Source: Rhodovulum marinum (GTDB taxonomy: Bacteria > Pseudomonadota > Alphaproteobacteria > Rhodobacterales > Rhodobacteraceae). Taken from it: DNA of 64,000 bases. The notes below the pieces were generated by a model, which was given only the letters and a program-made list of their open reading frames with translations, was not told where the DNA came from and made no database searches. How positions within the stretch are numbered: the first letter of the stretch is position 1; each line of letters opens with the position of its first letter. The translations under genes were made by a program, and so were the position numbers. Below, piece by piece: positions 7,864 through 16,940 of the stretch. The stretch lies in the NCBI RefSeq assembly GCF_004343075.1, contig NZ_SLXP01000006.1, positions 1 through 64,000 of the forward strand, read 5' to 3'.

Positions 7864-8496
7864 TCACCCGAGGGATCGGATGCACAGGACGCGTGCGCAG
7901 CGTGGTGCGGAGTCAAGTACGGCAAGACCGCCGGGGGGAAGCATCGAGAACAACACGCTGCCCGCAGCCGGTGGCGGCGTTACGGTTCCCGGTTGGGCGG
8001 CCGAAAGGTCGCGAAGTGGACGGCCAAGGCGTGTGGCGGTGGCCCGCGCCAAGGGTCCCAACCCCTTGTCCGCGCCTGAATCGAGGACGAGTTCGCGCAG
8101 GGGGGCGTGGAACGGTGAGGCGGGAAGTACCAGCAGATCGCCCGGTACAGCCAGCGCAGCCAGTATTTCGGTCGAGCGCCCCGACGCGCGCCGGAATGAC
8201 CAGCGCAACGCTGATTTTGCGGCGGTGTCGGTCAGCAGGCGTTCGAACCGCGCCGCATCGCGGGCATAGGCAGCGCCCATCCGCTCCGGGCCGGGGAGCG
8301 CTATGGTCCGCCCCGCCGTATCGACGAATCGCGCGGCGCCAAATGTCGCCAAGGCAAGCCCAGCCTCTTCGACAAGCACGCCCTCGAGAATGGCGCCCGC
8401 TTCGGCGGCCAGCCCGGTCGCCAGCGCCAGCATCGCCTTGGCATCGGAAAAACAGCTGGCCGACAGGATTACCCGCATATTTCCTGCTCGGCTCAT
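7864..8496 (-). CDS. UspA-like stress protein coupled to a Lon-like protease
   Basis: The 210-residue protein begins MRVILSASCFSDAKAMLAL after a short lead, and has a repeated pattern of short strands and helices with a DLLVLPASPFHAP segment, as in universal-stress-type alpha/beta folds. No perfect ATP-binding G-2x-G-9x-G-S/T motif is evident, so the family call is tentative. The start at 8496 lies in an ATGA overlap with the protease gene upstream on the same strand; a second ATG at 8478 is also possible. The coupling implies joint expression and possibly joint action. Confidence 0.55.
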   Translation of the reverse strand: MSRAGNMRVILSASCFSDAKAMLALATGLAAEAGAILEGVLVEEAGLALATFGAARFVDTAGRTIALPGPERMGAAYARDAARFERLLTDTAAKSALRWSFRRASGRSTEILAALAVPGDLLVLPASPFHAPLRELVLDSGADKGLGPLARATATRLGRPLRDLSAAQPGTVTPPPAAGSVLFSMLPPGGLAVLDSAPRCARVLCIRSLG

Positions 8497-10931
8497 GCCC
8501 GGTCTTCCGGCGGGGCCGGGCGCTGTCCGAACCTGCGCCGAGCCTCGGCGAAAGCGAACAGCCGTGCTTCGACGCGTCCGTTCACGCTGTCGCCGGGATA
8601 GAGGCCATCGGTGCCGCGAACGCCCGCCGGTTTTCCCGTCAGCTGCGCGATGCCCTCGTCCACCGTGGCGATCGGGATCACGCGGAAATCGCCATTTGCC
8701 ATCGCCGCGCGCACCCGTGGGCGCAGCACCAGGTGCTTGACGTTCGCCGCCGGGATCAGCACCCCCTGACGGCCGGTCAGTCCGCGGGTGGAACAGACGT
8801 CGAAAAAGCCCTCGATCTTTTCGTTCACGCCGCCGATGGCCTGCACGTCTCCGAACTGGTTGACCGAGCCGGTCACCGCGAAGGACTGGTCGATGGGCAA
8901 TTCGGCCAGCGCGGAAAGCAGTGCGAACAGTTCCGCGGCTGACGCGCTGTCGCCCTCGACCCCGCCATAGCTTTGCTCGAACACGACGCTTGCCCAAAGC
9001 GACATCGGCAGGTCGGGCGCATATTGCCCCGCGAGGTAACCCGACAGGATCATCACCCCCTTGGAATGGATCGGCCCGCCCAGTTCCGCCTCACGCTCGA
9101 TATCGACGACCTTCCCGGTGCCCATGCGCACCCGCGCGCTGATCCGCGTGGGCCGGCCGAACCGGGTCTTGCCGACCTCCATCACCGAGAGCGCGTTGAC
9201 CTGGCCGATCCGCGTGCCATCGGTGTCGATCAGAAGGGTTGCCCGTGCGATGGCCTCTTGTCCCAATTCGCGAAGGCGACCCGCCCGCCGCTCCGCCGCG
9301 GCGATCGCGGCTTCGATTTCGTCCCGGCCGATGGAGCCGGCACCGGCCTTGCCCGCCCGGTGATCGGCCTCGCGCAGGATGTCGTCCAAGGCGGCAAGGT
9401 TCAGCGTGAAGCGTTCGGAATCATCGGCAAGGCGCAGGCTTTCGGCCAAGAGCCGCGCCACACCCTCTGCCGTCACGCCGCGCAGCCCGCCGGTCTGTGC
9501 CGCGGTGCCGATCAGCCGGGCGAACAACAGTGCGCTTTCCGCGCTACGGGGCATCCGGTCGTCGAAATCGGCCTCGAGCTTGAACAGACGTCCGAAATCC
9601 GGATCAAGCGCCGAAAGCAGATAATACAGCAGCCGGTCGCCCACCAGCACCACACGCAGCTTCAGCGGGATGGGGGCGGGGTCCAGCGTCTCGGTCGAGA
9701 TCAGGCTGAACCTTTCGCCCGCGGAGTAGATCGCGACCTCGCCCGATTTGAGGCTGCGTTTCAGCGCGTCCCAGGCCAGCGGTTCGGTCAGAACCTGGGC
9801 CGCGTCGAGGATCAGGAAGCCGCCATTCGCCCGGTGCAGCGCGCCTGGCCGGATCATCGTGAAATTGGTGACCAGCGCGCCCTGTTCCGAGGTGTATTCG
9901 ATCCGCCCGATCAGGTTGGCCAGTGTCGGCAGGCTTTCCTCGATCACCGGTGCGCCGCCCTGCGGGCCAGTGTCTTGGCCTACGATCACGTTCACCGCGT
10001 AGCGTTGGAACTGTGGCTTGAGGTAGTGGCGCGAGGTCGCCACCGGGAACGCGCCGGCCTGGGGGCCGTCCTCGCGGATCAGGAACAGTTCGGCATTGTC
10101 GATCATGTCCGCGCGCATCGCGTTCAGGTGAGCCGTGACGTCCGCGTGCCCCTCGAACCGCTGAAACGCCTCGGCAAGCGCGGCGTCCACGCCTTCGCGC
10201 GCCATCGAGATGTTCAGTTCCTCGACCTCGCGGCGCTGCGCCTTCAGGCCCTTGGGAACCTCCTTCAGGATATCCTCCAGCCGGGTGCGCACCTCGTCGA
10301 TGGCTGCGTCAATTCTCGCTCGTTTGTCCTTGGGCAGTTTTTCATATTCTTCGGGCGGCAGGATCTCCTCGCCTTTCCGGGGCGCGACGCCAAACCCCAT
10401 CGGGGTGCGCACGATGGCCACGCACTTGTCCCGGGCCATGTCGGCCAGCGTACCCATCTGCTTTTCGTGGCCTTCGGAATAGCTGTCCTCGATGGCGCGG
10501 CGGCGGGTCTGATAATCCTCGGATTCGAAGATCGCGGGAATGTCGTTGGCCAAGTCGTTGACCGCCTTGCGCAGGGTGTCTCGCAATTCCCCCGCGCGGC
10601 CCGGTGGCAAAGCGATCGCAATGGGCCGGCGCGGGTCGTCGAAGCGGTTGACATAGACCTGGTCGCTGGGCCGCGGGCGGTCGGCCGCCGCCTGGGACAA
10701 CAGCCGGCGTGCCGCGCTGTGGCGCCCGGTGCCCGGCATGCCGAGGACATAGAGGTTGAAACCCGTATGGTCGGTTTCCGCGGCCAGCCGCATCGCTTCG
10801 AGTGCCCGGTCCTGTCCAGGCCAGTCCTCCAGCGGCTCCAGATCAGCGGTCGTCTTGAAATCGAGTACGAAATCCTGTTCGCCCGTCAGGTCAGCGGGGT
10901 TCAGCGGCTGGCCGGTAAGGATCTGGTCCAT
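8493..10931 (-). CDS. Lon-like (AAA-domain plus Lon protease domain) ATP-dependent protease family protein
   Basis: The 812-residue protein has an N-terminal and central AAA-type region and a C-terminal Lon proteolytic domain. The serine-lysine dyad is visible as EGDSASAAE (Ser near residue 660) and GGVNEKIEG (Lys near 703). It lacks the N-terminal substrate-binding domain of classical Lon. The P-loop reads GMPGTGRHS, with Arg-His in place of Lys-Thr, and the Walker B-like segment is FLILDA, without the Glu. ATP use may therefore be weak or absent, probably as a feature of this subfamily. It is translationally coupled to the UspA-like gene. Confidence 0.88.
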   Translation of the reverse strand: MDQILTGQPLNPADLTGEQDFVLDFKTTADLEPLEDWPGQDRALEAMRLAAETDHTGFNLYVLGMPGTGRHSAARRLLSQAAADRPRPSDQVYVNRFDDPRRPIAIALPPGRAGELRDTLRKAVNDLANDIPAIFESEDYQTRRRAIEDSYSEGHEKQMGTLADMARDKCVAIVRTPMGFGVAPRKGEEILPPEEYEKLPKDKRARIDAAIDEVRTRLEDILKEVPKGLKAQRREVEELNISMAREGVDAALAEAFQRFEGHADVTAHLNAMRADMIDNAELFLIREDGPQAGAFPVATSRHYLKPQFQRYAVNVIVGQDTGPQGGAPVIEESLPTLANLIGRIEYTSEQGALVTNFTMIRPGALHRANGGFLILDAAQVLTEPLAWDALKRSLKSGEVAIYSAGERFSLISTETLDPAPIPLKLRVVLVGDRLLYYLLSALDPDFGRLFKLEADFDDRMPRSAESALLFARLIGTAAQTGGLRGVTAEGVARLLAESLRLADDSERFTLNLAALDDILREADHRAGKAGAGSIGRDEIEAAIAAAERRAGRLRELGQEAIARATLLIDTDGTRIGQVNALSVMEVGKTRFGRPTRISARVRMGTGKVVDIEREAELGGPIHSKGVMILSGYLAGQYAPDLPMSLWASVVFEQSYGGVEGDSASAAELFALLSALAELPIDQSFAVTGSVNQFGDVQAIGGVNEKIEGFFDVCSTRGLTGRQGVLIPAANVKHLVLRPRVRAAMANGDFRVIPIATVDEGIAQLTGKPAGVRGTDGLYPGDSVNGRVEARLFAFAEARRRFGQRPAPPEDRA

Positions 10932-11029
10932 GGGCGTGCCTCGGATGCCAACGGCCGCCTGTGTCGGCCGGGGCCGTCATCGCGTTCAGCGAACACGGTT
11001 TCGGGCAGCGGCGCAACCCCGACCGCGTG

Positions 11030-11602
11030 TCAGGCCGGGTGCAGCACCGCGAGGGCGCCGATCGGCACCTGGTCGTAAAGGTGGATCACGTGCGAATTGA
11101 ACATCCGAACGCACCCGTTCGAGGCGCGGCTGCCGATGCTGCGGGTATCCGTGGTGCCGTGGATGCGTAACATGCTGTCGGCCCCGCCCGCGGTGAAGAG
11201 GTACAACGCACGCGCGCCCAGCGGATTGTTCGGGCCGCCCGGCATGCCGTCCTCGTATTTCTTGTACTTGTGCGGCTCGCGTTCGATCATCTCGTCGGTT
11301 GGCCGCCATGAGGGCCATTCCTTTTTTGCCCCCACCCGGAAACTGCCCGGTTCGTAAAGCCCGTCGCGCCCGATCGCGACCCGGTAGCGGATCGCGCGGT
11401 CTTTGCGGTCGGGCAGGGTCCAGTAAAGGGCGAAGTCGCGTGGAACCACGTGAATCTGCCCGGGCGGGATGTTCCGGATCCGCACCAGCTTGGCGGCAAG
11501 CGGGTTGTCCTCCGGGGCCTCGGGCGCGCCGGTCTGGGCGAGTGCCGGGGCGGCGAGCAGGCTGGCGCTGACGGTCTGAAGCAGGAAAGATCTGCGTTTC
11601 AT
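11030..11602 (-). CDS. L,D-transpeptidase, Tat-type signal, cell-wall crosslinking
   Basis: The 190-residue protein is an L,D-transpeptidase (YkuD fold). The catalytic region is IHGTTDTRSIG followed by SNGCVRM, with the active-site Cys and the HGT His. The N-terminus KRRSFLLQ followed by a hydrophobic stretch and ALA-Q looks like a twin-arginine signal peptide, so the enzyme probably works in the periplasm, forming 3-3 crosslinks or attaching proteins to peptidoglycan. The ATG at 11602 is preferred because it places the twin arginines at the start; a GTG at 11623 is possible. It is upstream of and parallel to the Lon-like gene, 98 bp away. Confidence 0.9.
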   Translation of the reverse strand: MKRRSFLLQTVSASLLAAPALAQTGAPEAPEDNPLAAKLVRIRNIPPGQIHVVPRDFALYWTLPDRKDRAIRYRVAIGRDGLYEPGSFRVGAKKEWPSWRPTDEMIEREPHKYKKYEDGMPGGPNNPLGARALYLFTAGGADSMLRIHGTTDTRSIGSRASNGCVRMFNSHVIHLYDQVPIGALAVLHPA

Positions 11603-11699
11603 CTTGGAAATACCATTTTGCACAACATTTTATCCAAGGTTAACCCGAGAATCGCGTGACGCAAGCACCAAGCGCGGTGCGTCAATGTCCGCGAAACCG

Positions 11700-11951
11700 T
11701 CAGCCTTCGCCGTCCCGGTTTTTTCCACGCCCGCGCAAGCGATGCGCGAGCGCAGCGATATCCAGCCAGATCAGCGCAAGCCCCAGCGGAATCATCCAGA
11801 ATCCCACGACCGGCAGGAACCCCACCAGACCGCCCAGCACGAACAGCACCCCCGCAAGACTGCGCAGGCCGGGCGGCAGGCGCGTCCGCGCCCAGTGGAC
11901 GACGGCCCGGATGCGCGGGCCAAGCCTGTTGCTTTCCGGTTCGTCTGTCAT
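11700..11951 (-). CDS. small membrane protein, unknown function
   Basis: The 83-residue protein has a polar N-terminus, two close hydrophobic segments (LAGVLFVLGGLVGFLPVVGF and MIPLGLALIWLDIAAL) and a basic C-terminal tail. It looks like a two-helix inner-membrane protein of the kind common and unnamed in Rhodobacterales. It lies 21 bp downstream of mtnA on the same strand and may be co-transcribed with it. No catalytic motif is visible. Confidence 0.65.
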   Translation of the reverse strand: MTDEPESNRLGPRIRAVVHWARTRLPPGLRSLAGVLFVLGGLVGFLPVVGFWMIPLGLALIWLDIAALAHRLRGRGKNRDGEG

Positions 11952-11972
11952 CTCGCCGCCGCCGTGGGCGGG

Positions 11973-13073
11973 TTATCCTGCTGCCTTGGCGATCTCGGGG
12001 AACATCGCGGCCAGTCCAGCGGCATTGGCCTGGGCGACGCCGCGTTCGGTGATCAGCCCGGAAACAAGCCGCGCGGGCGTCACGTCGAAGGCGGGGTTTC
12101 GCGCCGGTGTTTTCTCGGGCGAGATCAGCACCTGGCCGACGGTCCCGTCGGGCATTCGGCCCTGCACATGGGTGACCTCGGCCTGGCCGCGTTCCTCGAT
12201 CGGGATTTCCCGGACCCCGTCGTGCACCGTCCAGTCGATGGTGGGCGAGGGCAGGGCGACGTAAAATGGCACGCCGTTGTCATGGGCGGCCAGCGCTTTC
12301 AGGTAGGTTCCGATCTTGTTGCAGACATCGCCCCGGGCAGTGGTGCGGTCGGTGCCGACGATGCACAGGTCGACCTCGCCATGCTGCATCAGGTGGCCGC
12401 CGGCATTGTCGACGATCAGGTCGTGGCTGACGCCGTGATTCAGCAACTCCCAGGCGGTCAATTGGGCACCCTGGTTGCGCGGCCGGGTTTCATCGACGAA
12501 GACATGGATGTCGATGCCCGCCTCGACCGCGTGGTAGATCGGCGAGGTGGCCGTGCCCCAGTCAACCGTGGCCAGCCAGCCCGCGTTGCAATGGGTCAGC
12601 ACGTTGACGCGCCCGCCGCCCTTGCGTTCCGCGATCTCGCGTATGAGCTGGAGACCGTTCACGCCGATCCGACGGTTGATCTCGACATCCTCGTCGCAGA
12701 TCTCGGCCGCGCGGCGAAACGCGGCTTCGGCCCGGTCGGTCGGCGCCAGCGGGTTGAGCAGCCTGGTCATCTCGTCCAGCGCCCAGCGCAGGTTGATCGC
12801 CGTGGGGCGCGTGGCGTGCAGCACCTCGTAGGTTTCGGACAGCGATGCGTCGGACGGGTCATCGGCCATCTGCACCGCCACGCCATAGGCCGCCGTCGCG
12901 CCGATCAGCGGTGCGCCGCGGACCCACATGTCGCGGATTGCATCGGCGAAGTCCTTGCGACTGCAGAGGGTGACGATCCGCAGTTCATGCGGAAGCCAGC
13001 GCTGGTCGATGATCTTTACAGCGCCGTCCGCCTCGCGCCAGATAGAGCGGTAATGGGTTCCGTCGATCTTCAT
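11973..13073 (-). CDS. mtnA: S-methyl-5-thioribose-1-phosphate isomerase
   Basis: MtnA converts methylthioribose 1-phosphate to methylthioribulose 1-phosphate in the methionine salvage pathway. The 366-residue length is typical, and family motifs are present: [16 protein letters not shown] near the N-terminus, [16 protein letters not shown] with the catalytic Cys, and [20 protein letters not shown] with the catalytic Asp. The start at 13073 has an AAAGGA site upstream. No other methionine-salvage gene is in the window. It is related in fold to eIF2B subunits, but the Cys-Asp pair supports the isomerase call. Confidence 0.95.
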   Translation of the reverse strand: MKIDGTHYRSIWREADGAVKIIDQRWLPHELRIVTLCSRKDFADAIRDMWVRGAPLIGATAAYGVAVQMADDPSDASLSETYEVLHATRPTAINLRWALDEMTRLLNPLAPTDRAEAAFRRAAEICDEDVEINRRIGVNGLQLIREIAERKGGGRVNVLTHCNAGWLATVDWGTATSPIYHAVEAGIDIHVFVDETRPRNQGAQLTAWELLNHGVSHDLIVDNAGGHLMQHGEVDLCIVGTDRTTARGDVCNKIGTYLKALAAHDNGVPFYVALPSPTIDWTVHDGVREIPIEERGQAEVTHVQGRMPDGTVGQVLISPEKTPARNPAFDVTPARLVSGLITERGVAQANAAGLAAMFPEIAKAAG

Positions 13074-13147
13074 CGGGGGATGTCCTTTCGATCATGGTCA
13101 GGTCTATGTGGCCCGTTCCTGGAATGGGCGAAACGCGGTGCCTCGTC

Positions 13148-14089
13148 TCACGCTGTGGCCGCAAGATACCCCGCGCAGCCGGTCAGAGCGGCGAAATCGT
13201 CGGCGATGGTGGCGATGGCAAAATCCTCCATCAATCCCGAGAAGCGGCCCTTCGAACGGAAACTGTCCGCCAAGCCGAGCCGTGCAAGGTGGGGGGTCAC
13301 GGCGCGTGCCACGCCACCGATCAGGTAAATGCCGCCATAGGGAAGGTGGTGCAAGGCAAGGTCGCCCGCGACCCGGCCCAGCATCCGCGTGTAGGCGCGG
13401 AGCGTTTCCGTCGCCGCCGGATCTTCATCCACGGCAGCGATGATCGCATTGCCCTCCAAACGGCGCGGGCGCCCCGCCCGCGCCGTCTCCCAGGCGAAAA
13501 GCGCCTCGATGCCGCGCCCGGCGAGAATGTCCTCGACGGCGGCGAAGCCATCGGCGCCGGCGGCGAAGCGCGCCAGCGACAGGTCGTCCGCGCTGGCCAC
13601 GGGAAGGCTGACATGGCCCGCCTCGTTCGCCGTGACGAGCGTGCCGCTGGCGATGCGGTGCACTACGGTGACGTTGACCCCGGTGCCCAGTCCCAGCACC
13701 AGCCGCGTGCCGCCCGGTGCGCGTCGCCCGTCCAGCACCGGGATCAGCGCATCGGACGCAAGGTGGTCCAGCGCGTGACCCTGTGCCTGCAGGTCGTTCA
13801 GCAGTTTGACCTGACCCGCGCCGGTGACCCGCGCGATGGTGTCCTCGTCGATGGTCCAGTCGAGATTGGTCAGCCGCCCGCACCCGTCGCGCACGGGACC
13901 GGCCAGCGCGGCGCAGGCGCCCGCGATCTCGGGGCTTCCCGCTTCGGACAGGAACCGCGTGAGCACCGCCGCCAGCCCATCGAAATCGGCGTTGGAATAT
14001 TTGCGCACGCTGTCTGCGTCGACCCGAGGGCCATCGGCAAGCGCCAGGCGAGTATTGGTGCCGCCGATATCGGCCACAAGCGCGGTCAT
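13148..14089 (-). CDS. glk: glucokinase
   Basis: The 313-residue protein is an ATP-dependent glucokinase of the E. coli Glk type. It starts MTALVADIGGTNTRLALADG, containing the phosphate-binding motif, and has VLGLGTGVNVTVV, a second nucleotide-binding loop. It phosphorylates cytoplasmic glucose to glucose 6-phosphate. The start at 14089 lies in an ATGA overlap with the beta-glucosidase gene, so the two are translationally coupled and form one unit: the glycosidase frees glucose and Glk traps it. The longer frame to 14296 runs inside bglA and is rejected. Confidence 0.93.
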   Translation of the reverse strand: MTALVADIGGTNTRLALADGPRVDADSVRKYSNADFDGLAAVLTRFLSEAGSPEIAGACAALAGPVRDGCGRLTNLDWTIDEDTIARVTGAGQVKLLNDLQAQGHALDHLASDALIPVLDGRRAPGGTRLVLGLGTGVNVTVVHRIASGTLVTANEAGHVSLPVASADDLSLARFAAGADGFAAVEDILAGRGIEALFAWETARAGRPRRLEGNAIIAAVDEDPAATETLRAYTRMLGRVAGDLALHHLPYGGIYLIGGVARAVTPHLARLGLADSFRSKGRFSGLMEDFAIATIADDFAALTGCAGYLAATA

Positions 14090-15414
14090 GGGGCGTGTCC
14101 TTTCAGCATGCTGGCCAGTGCGTGGTAGGATGCCTTGGGCGTGCGCTGCAAGCTTTCGAAACCCACATGGACAAGGCCGAAGCGTTTGAAATAGCCGAAA
14201 GCCCATTCGTAATTGTCCAGCAGCGACCACACGACATAGCCGCTCAGCGGTACGCCCCCGGCGATGGCCTCCCTGACGGCGTTCAGATGGGCGCAAATAT
14301 AGGCGGTGCGGTCGTCATCCCGCACCGCGCCGCCGCGCAGCGCGTCGGGAGCGGCCATGCCGTTCTCGGTGATCAGGAGCGGCAGTGTGCCGGTATATTC
14401 CCGGGCAAGCCAGGTCAGCACAGCGGTCAGGGCCTCGGGCGCGATTTCCCAGCCCATGTCGGTCACCTGACCCCGCGGTGGTGCGGTGCGCCAGGCGGGC
14501 CATGGACCGGCGGCAGCTGTGATACGGCGGATCGTGTAGTAGTTCACGCCCAGCCAGTCCAGCGGGGCAGCGATGGTTGCCATGTCCGCTTGCCAGCGGT
14601 CGGGAAGGTGGCGTTCCAGGCCGTCCAGCGCCGTCTCGGGATAGCTGCCCCGCGTCATCGCCTGCACGAAGAAACGGTTGTAGGTCGCATCGTGCCGGTC
14701 GGCGGCGGCGATGTCTTCGGCGCGGTCGCTCTCTGGTCGGGCAGGTTCGAAATTGAGAACCACACCGAGGTTTCCCGCGCCATGCGCGCGCAAGGCGGCC
14801 AGTCCCAGACCGTGGGCAAGGCTGACATGATGCATTGCCCGCGCGGTGGCCCGGATGTCGCGCAGGCCGGGCGCGTGGTGGCCGTCGAAATGGGATAGCC
14901 ATGACACGCACCAGGGCTCGTTGATCGTGGCCCACGACCAGACCCGGTCGCCAAGGCGGCTGCCCATCAGCGCGGCGAACCCGGCAAAGCGTTCGGCCGT
15001 TTCGCGGTTCGCCCAACCTCCCCGGTCGGCCAGCGCGGAGGGCAGTTCCCAGTGATAGAGCGTGAGTGCGGGCCTGAGGTCGCGGGCGAGTATCGCGTCG
15101 ACAAGCCGGTCGTAGAAGTCAAGCCCGTCCTCGTTCACCGTCTCGCCATCGGGCATCACGCGCGCCCAGGAGGTCGAAAACCGGTACAGATCGAACCCGC
15201 CTGCCGCCACCAGGTCCAGGTCTTCGTCGAAGCGGTGGTAATGGTCGCACGCGATCCGGCCATCGGCTGCACCCGCCACGTTTCCCGGTGTGGCGGCGAA
15301 GCTGTCCCAGTGGCAGGGGCCGGCCCCGCCCGCTGCGTGACCCTCGATCTGGTAGGCCGAAGTGGCGGTGCCGAACAGGAAGCCCGGGGGAAAATCGCTG
15401 CGCGTCAGGTCCAT
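14086..15414 (-). CDS. bglA: GH1 beta-glucosidase
   Basis: The 442-residue protein is a glycoside hydrolase family 1 enzyme. FLFGTATSAYQIEG marks the N-terminus, TINEPWC carries the acid/base Glu (E166), and ITENGM carries the nucleophile Glu (E350). No signal peptide is seen, so it probably hydrolyses imported beta-glucosides in the cytoplasm. The start at 15414 (MDLTRSDFPPGF) matches the family; the frame to 15576 adds about 54 low-complexity residues. It diverges from the aglEFGAK operon across a 160-bp gap and is coupled to glk downstream. Confidence 0.94.
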   Translation of the reverse strand: MDLTRSDFPPGFLFGTATSAYQIEGHAAGGAGPCHWDSFAATPGNVAGAADGRIACDHYHRFDEDLDLVAAGGFDLYRFSTSWARVMPDGETVNEDGLDFYDRLVDAILARDLRPALTLYHWELPSALADRGGWANRETAERFAGFAALMGSRLGDRVWSWATINEPWCVSWLSHFDGHHAPGLRDIRATARAMHHVSLAHGLGLAALRAHGAGNLGVVLNFEPARPESDRAEDIAAADRHDATYNRFFVQAMTRGSYPETALDGLERHLPDRWQADMATIAAPLDWLGVNYYTIRRITAAAGPWPAWRTAPPRGQVTDMGWEIAPEALTAVLTWLAREYTGTLPLLITENGMAAPDALRGGAVRDDDRTAYICAHLNAVREAIAGGVPLSGYVVWSLLDNYEWAFGYFKRFGLVHVGFESLQRTPKASYHALASMLKGHAP

Positions 15415-15574
15415 GAAAAAAGGGTCCCGCGGCGCGGGGCGCAGGTCAAGCGGGCGATTGCGTGGGCGGGGTGTGGATACCCGCGTCGGTTGACAGCCCC
15501 GGGGGCATCGGCCACCGTGATCGCAACAGGCACGAGCCGGGCGCGCGCAGGCATCATCGCACCGGGGGGAGGAC
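15415..15574. promoter_or_regulatory. divergent promoter region between bglA-glk and aglEFGAK
   Basis: The gap must carry promoters for both sugar operons. A TTGACA hexamer at 15490-15495 is a plausible -35 for the agl direction, but no good -10 follows at the right spacing, so an activator may be needed. I did not find a convincing LacI-type palindrome, and no aglR-like regulator gene is nearby. Confidence 0.5.
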
Positions 15575-16933
15575 ATGATGAGAATAAACGCGATGGCGGG
15601 CGCTGCGGCGTTTGTGTTGTGTGTCGGGCCGGCTCAGGCCCAGGCGCTGAAATTCCAGCCGGGCGAGGGTGCGCAATTCACCTGGAGCAGCTATGACAGT
15701 TTTGCCGCGGCGCATGACCTGACGGGGCAGGTGCTGACGATCACCGGGCCATGGATCGGTCCCGACAAGGTGCTGGTGGAGAGCGTGCTGGCCTATTTCG
15801 AGGCTGCAACCGGCGCGCAGGTGAACTATTCCGGCTCGGACAGTTTCGAACAGGATATCGTGATCGCGACCGAGGCCGGTTCTGCCCCCGATATCGCGGT
15901 GTTTCCTCAGCCGGGGCTAGCCGCGGACATGGCGCGGCGCGGTTTCCTCGTGCCTTTGGATGACGAGACTGCCGACTGGGTCCGTGCGAACTATGCCGCG
16001 GGCGAAAGCTGGGTCGATCTGGGCACCTATGCCGACGCGGACGGCACGGAGAAGCTGTTCGGATTCTTCTACAAGGTCGATCTGAAGTCGCTGGTCTGGT
16101 ACGTGCCCGACGCCTTCGACGAGGCGGGTTACGAGATCCCCGAAACGATGGAGGAACTGAAGGCGCTTACGGAACGGATGGTCGCCGATGGTGGCACGCC
16201 CTGGTGCATCGGGCTGGGGTCTGGGGCTGCGACCGGATGGCCCGCCACGGACTGGGTCGAGGACATGATTCTGCGCACCCAGCCGCCCGAAGTCTATGAC
16301 CAGTGGGTGACCAACGCGATCCCGTTCGACGACCCGCGCGTGGTTGCCGCGATCGAGGAATATGGCTGGTTCGCGCGGAACGATGATTTCGTGGCGGGTG
16401 GGGTGCAGAATGTGGCCACAACCGATTTCCGCGAAAGCCCGGCCGGGCTCTTCACCTTCCCACCCGAATGCTACATGCACCGGCAGGCAAGCTTCATCTC
16501 GACCTTCTTCCCCGAAGGAACCGAACTGGGGCTTGATGCCGATTTCTTCTACTTTCCGGCCTATGCGGGCAAGGACCTGGGCACGCCCGTCCTTGGCGCC
16601 GGCACGCTGTGGGCGATCACCGCCGACAGCGAGGCCGCGCGGGTGTTCATGGAATTCCTGAAGACGCCCATCGCGCACGAGGTCTGGATGGCGCAATCGG
16701 GCTTCCTGACGCCCTTTGCCGGGGCGAACCCGAAGGCCTACGGCACCGAGGCGCTGAGCGCGCAGGGCGAGATCCTGACCAGTGCGACCACTTTCCGGTT
16801 CGACGGGTCCGACCTGATGCCCTCGGAAATCGGGGCGGATGCGTTCTGGAAGGGGATGGTGGCCTACAGCTCGGGCGAGGATGCGGCGGCGGTCGCACGC
16901 GGCATCCAGGACCGCTGGGACGCGATCCGGTAG
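15575..16933 (+). CDS. aglE: alpha-glucoside ABC transporter, substrate-binding protein
   Basis: The 452-residue periplasmic protein starts with a Sec-type signal peptide ending in AQAQA. It has an extracellular solute-binding fold of the family that binds maltose and alpha-glucosides. Its place as first gene of an aglE-F-G-A-K operon, the arrangement known from Sinorhizobium meliloti, supports binding of sucrose, maltose, trehalose or similar sugars. The start at 15575 follows a strong GGGGGGAGG site; an immediately following second ATG at 15578 is equally possible. Exact substrates cannot be told from sequence. Confidence 0.92.
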   Translation: MMRINAMAGAAAFVLCVGPAQAQALKFQPGEGAQFTWSSYDSFAAAHDLTGQVLTITGPWIGPDKVLVESVLAYFEAATGAQVNYSGSDSFEQDIVIATEAGSAPDIAVFPQPGLAADMARRGFLVPLDDETADWVRANYAAGESWVDLGTYADADGTEKLFGFFYKVDLKSLVWYVPDAFDEAGYEIPETMEELKALTERMVADGGTPWCIGLGSGAATGWPATDWVEDMILRTQPPEVYDQWVTNAIPFDDPRVVAAIEEYGWFARNDDFVAGGVQNVATTDFRESPAGLFTFPPECYMHRQASFISTFFPEGTELGLDADFFYFPAYAGKDLGTPVLGAGTLWAITADSEAARVFMEFLKTPIAHEVWMAQSGFLTPFAGANPKAYGTEALSAQGEILTSATTFRFDGSDLMPSEIGADAFWKGMVAYSSGEDAAAVARGIQDRWDAIR

Positions 16934-16940
16934 TTCACCG

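Noticed and set aside
8973-11078. 701-residue plus-strand open frame
   Set aside because: It is antisense to the Lon-like protease, which has intact catalytic motifs and good starts; no domain was recognised in this frame.
11604-13328. 574-residue plus-strand open frame
   Set aside because: It is antisense to mtnA and the small membrane protein; no family content.
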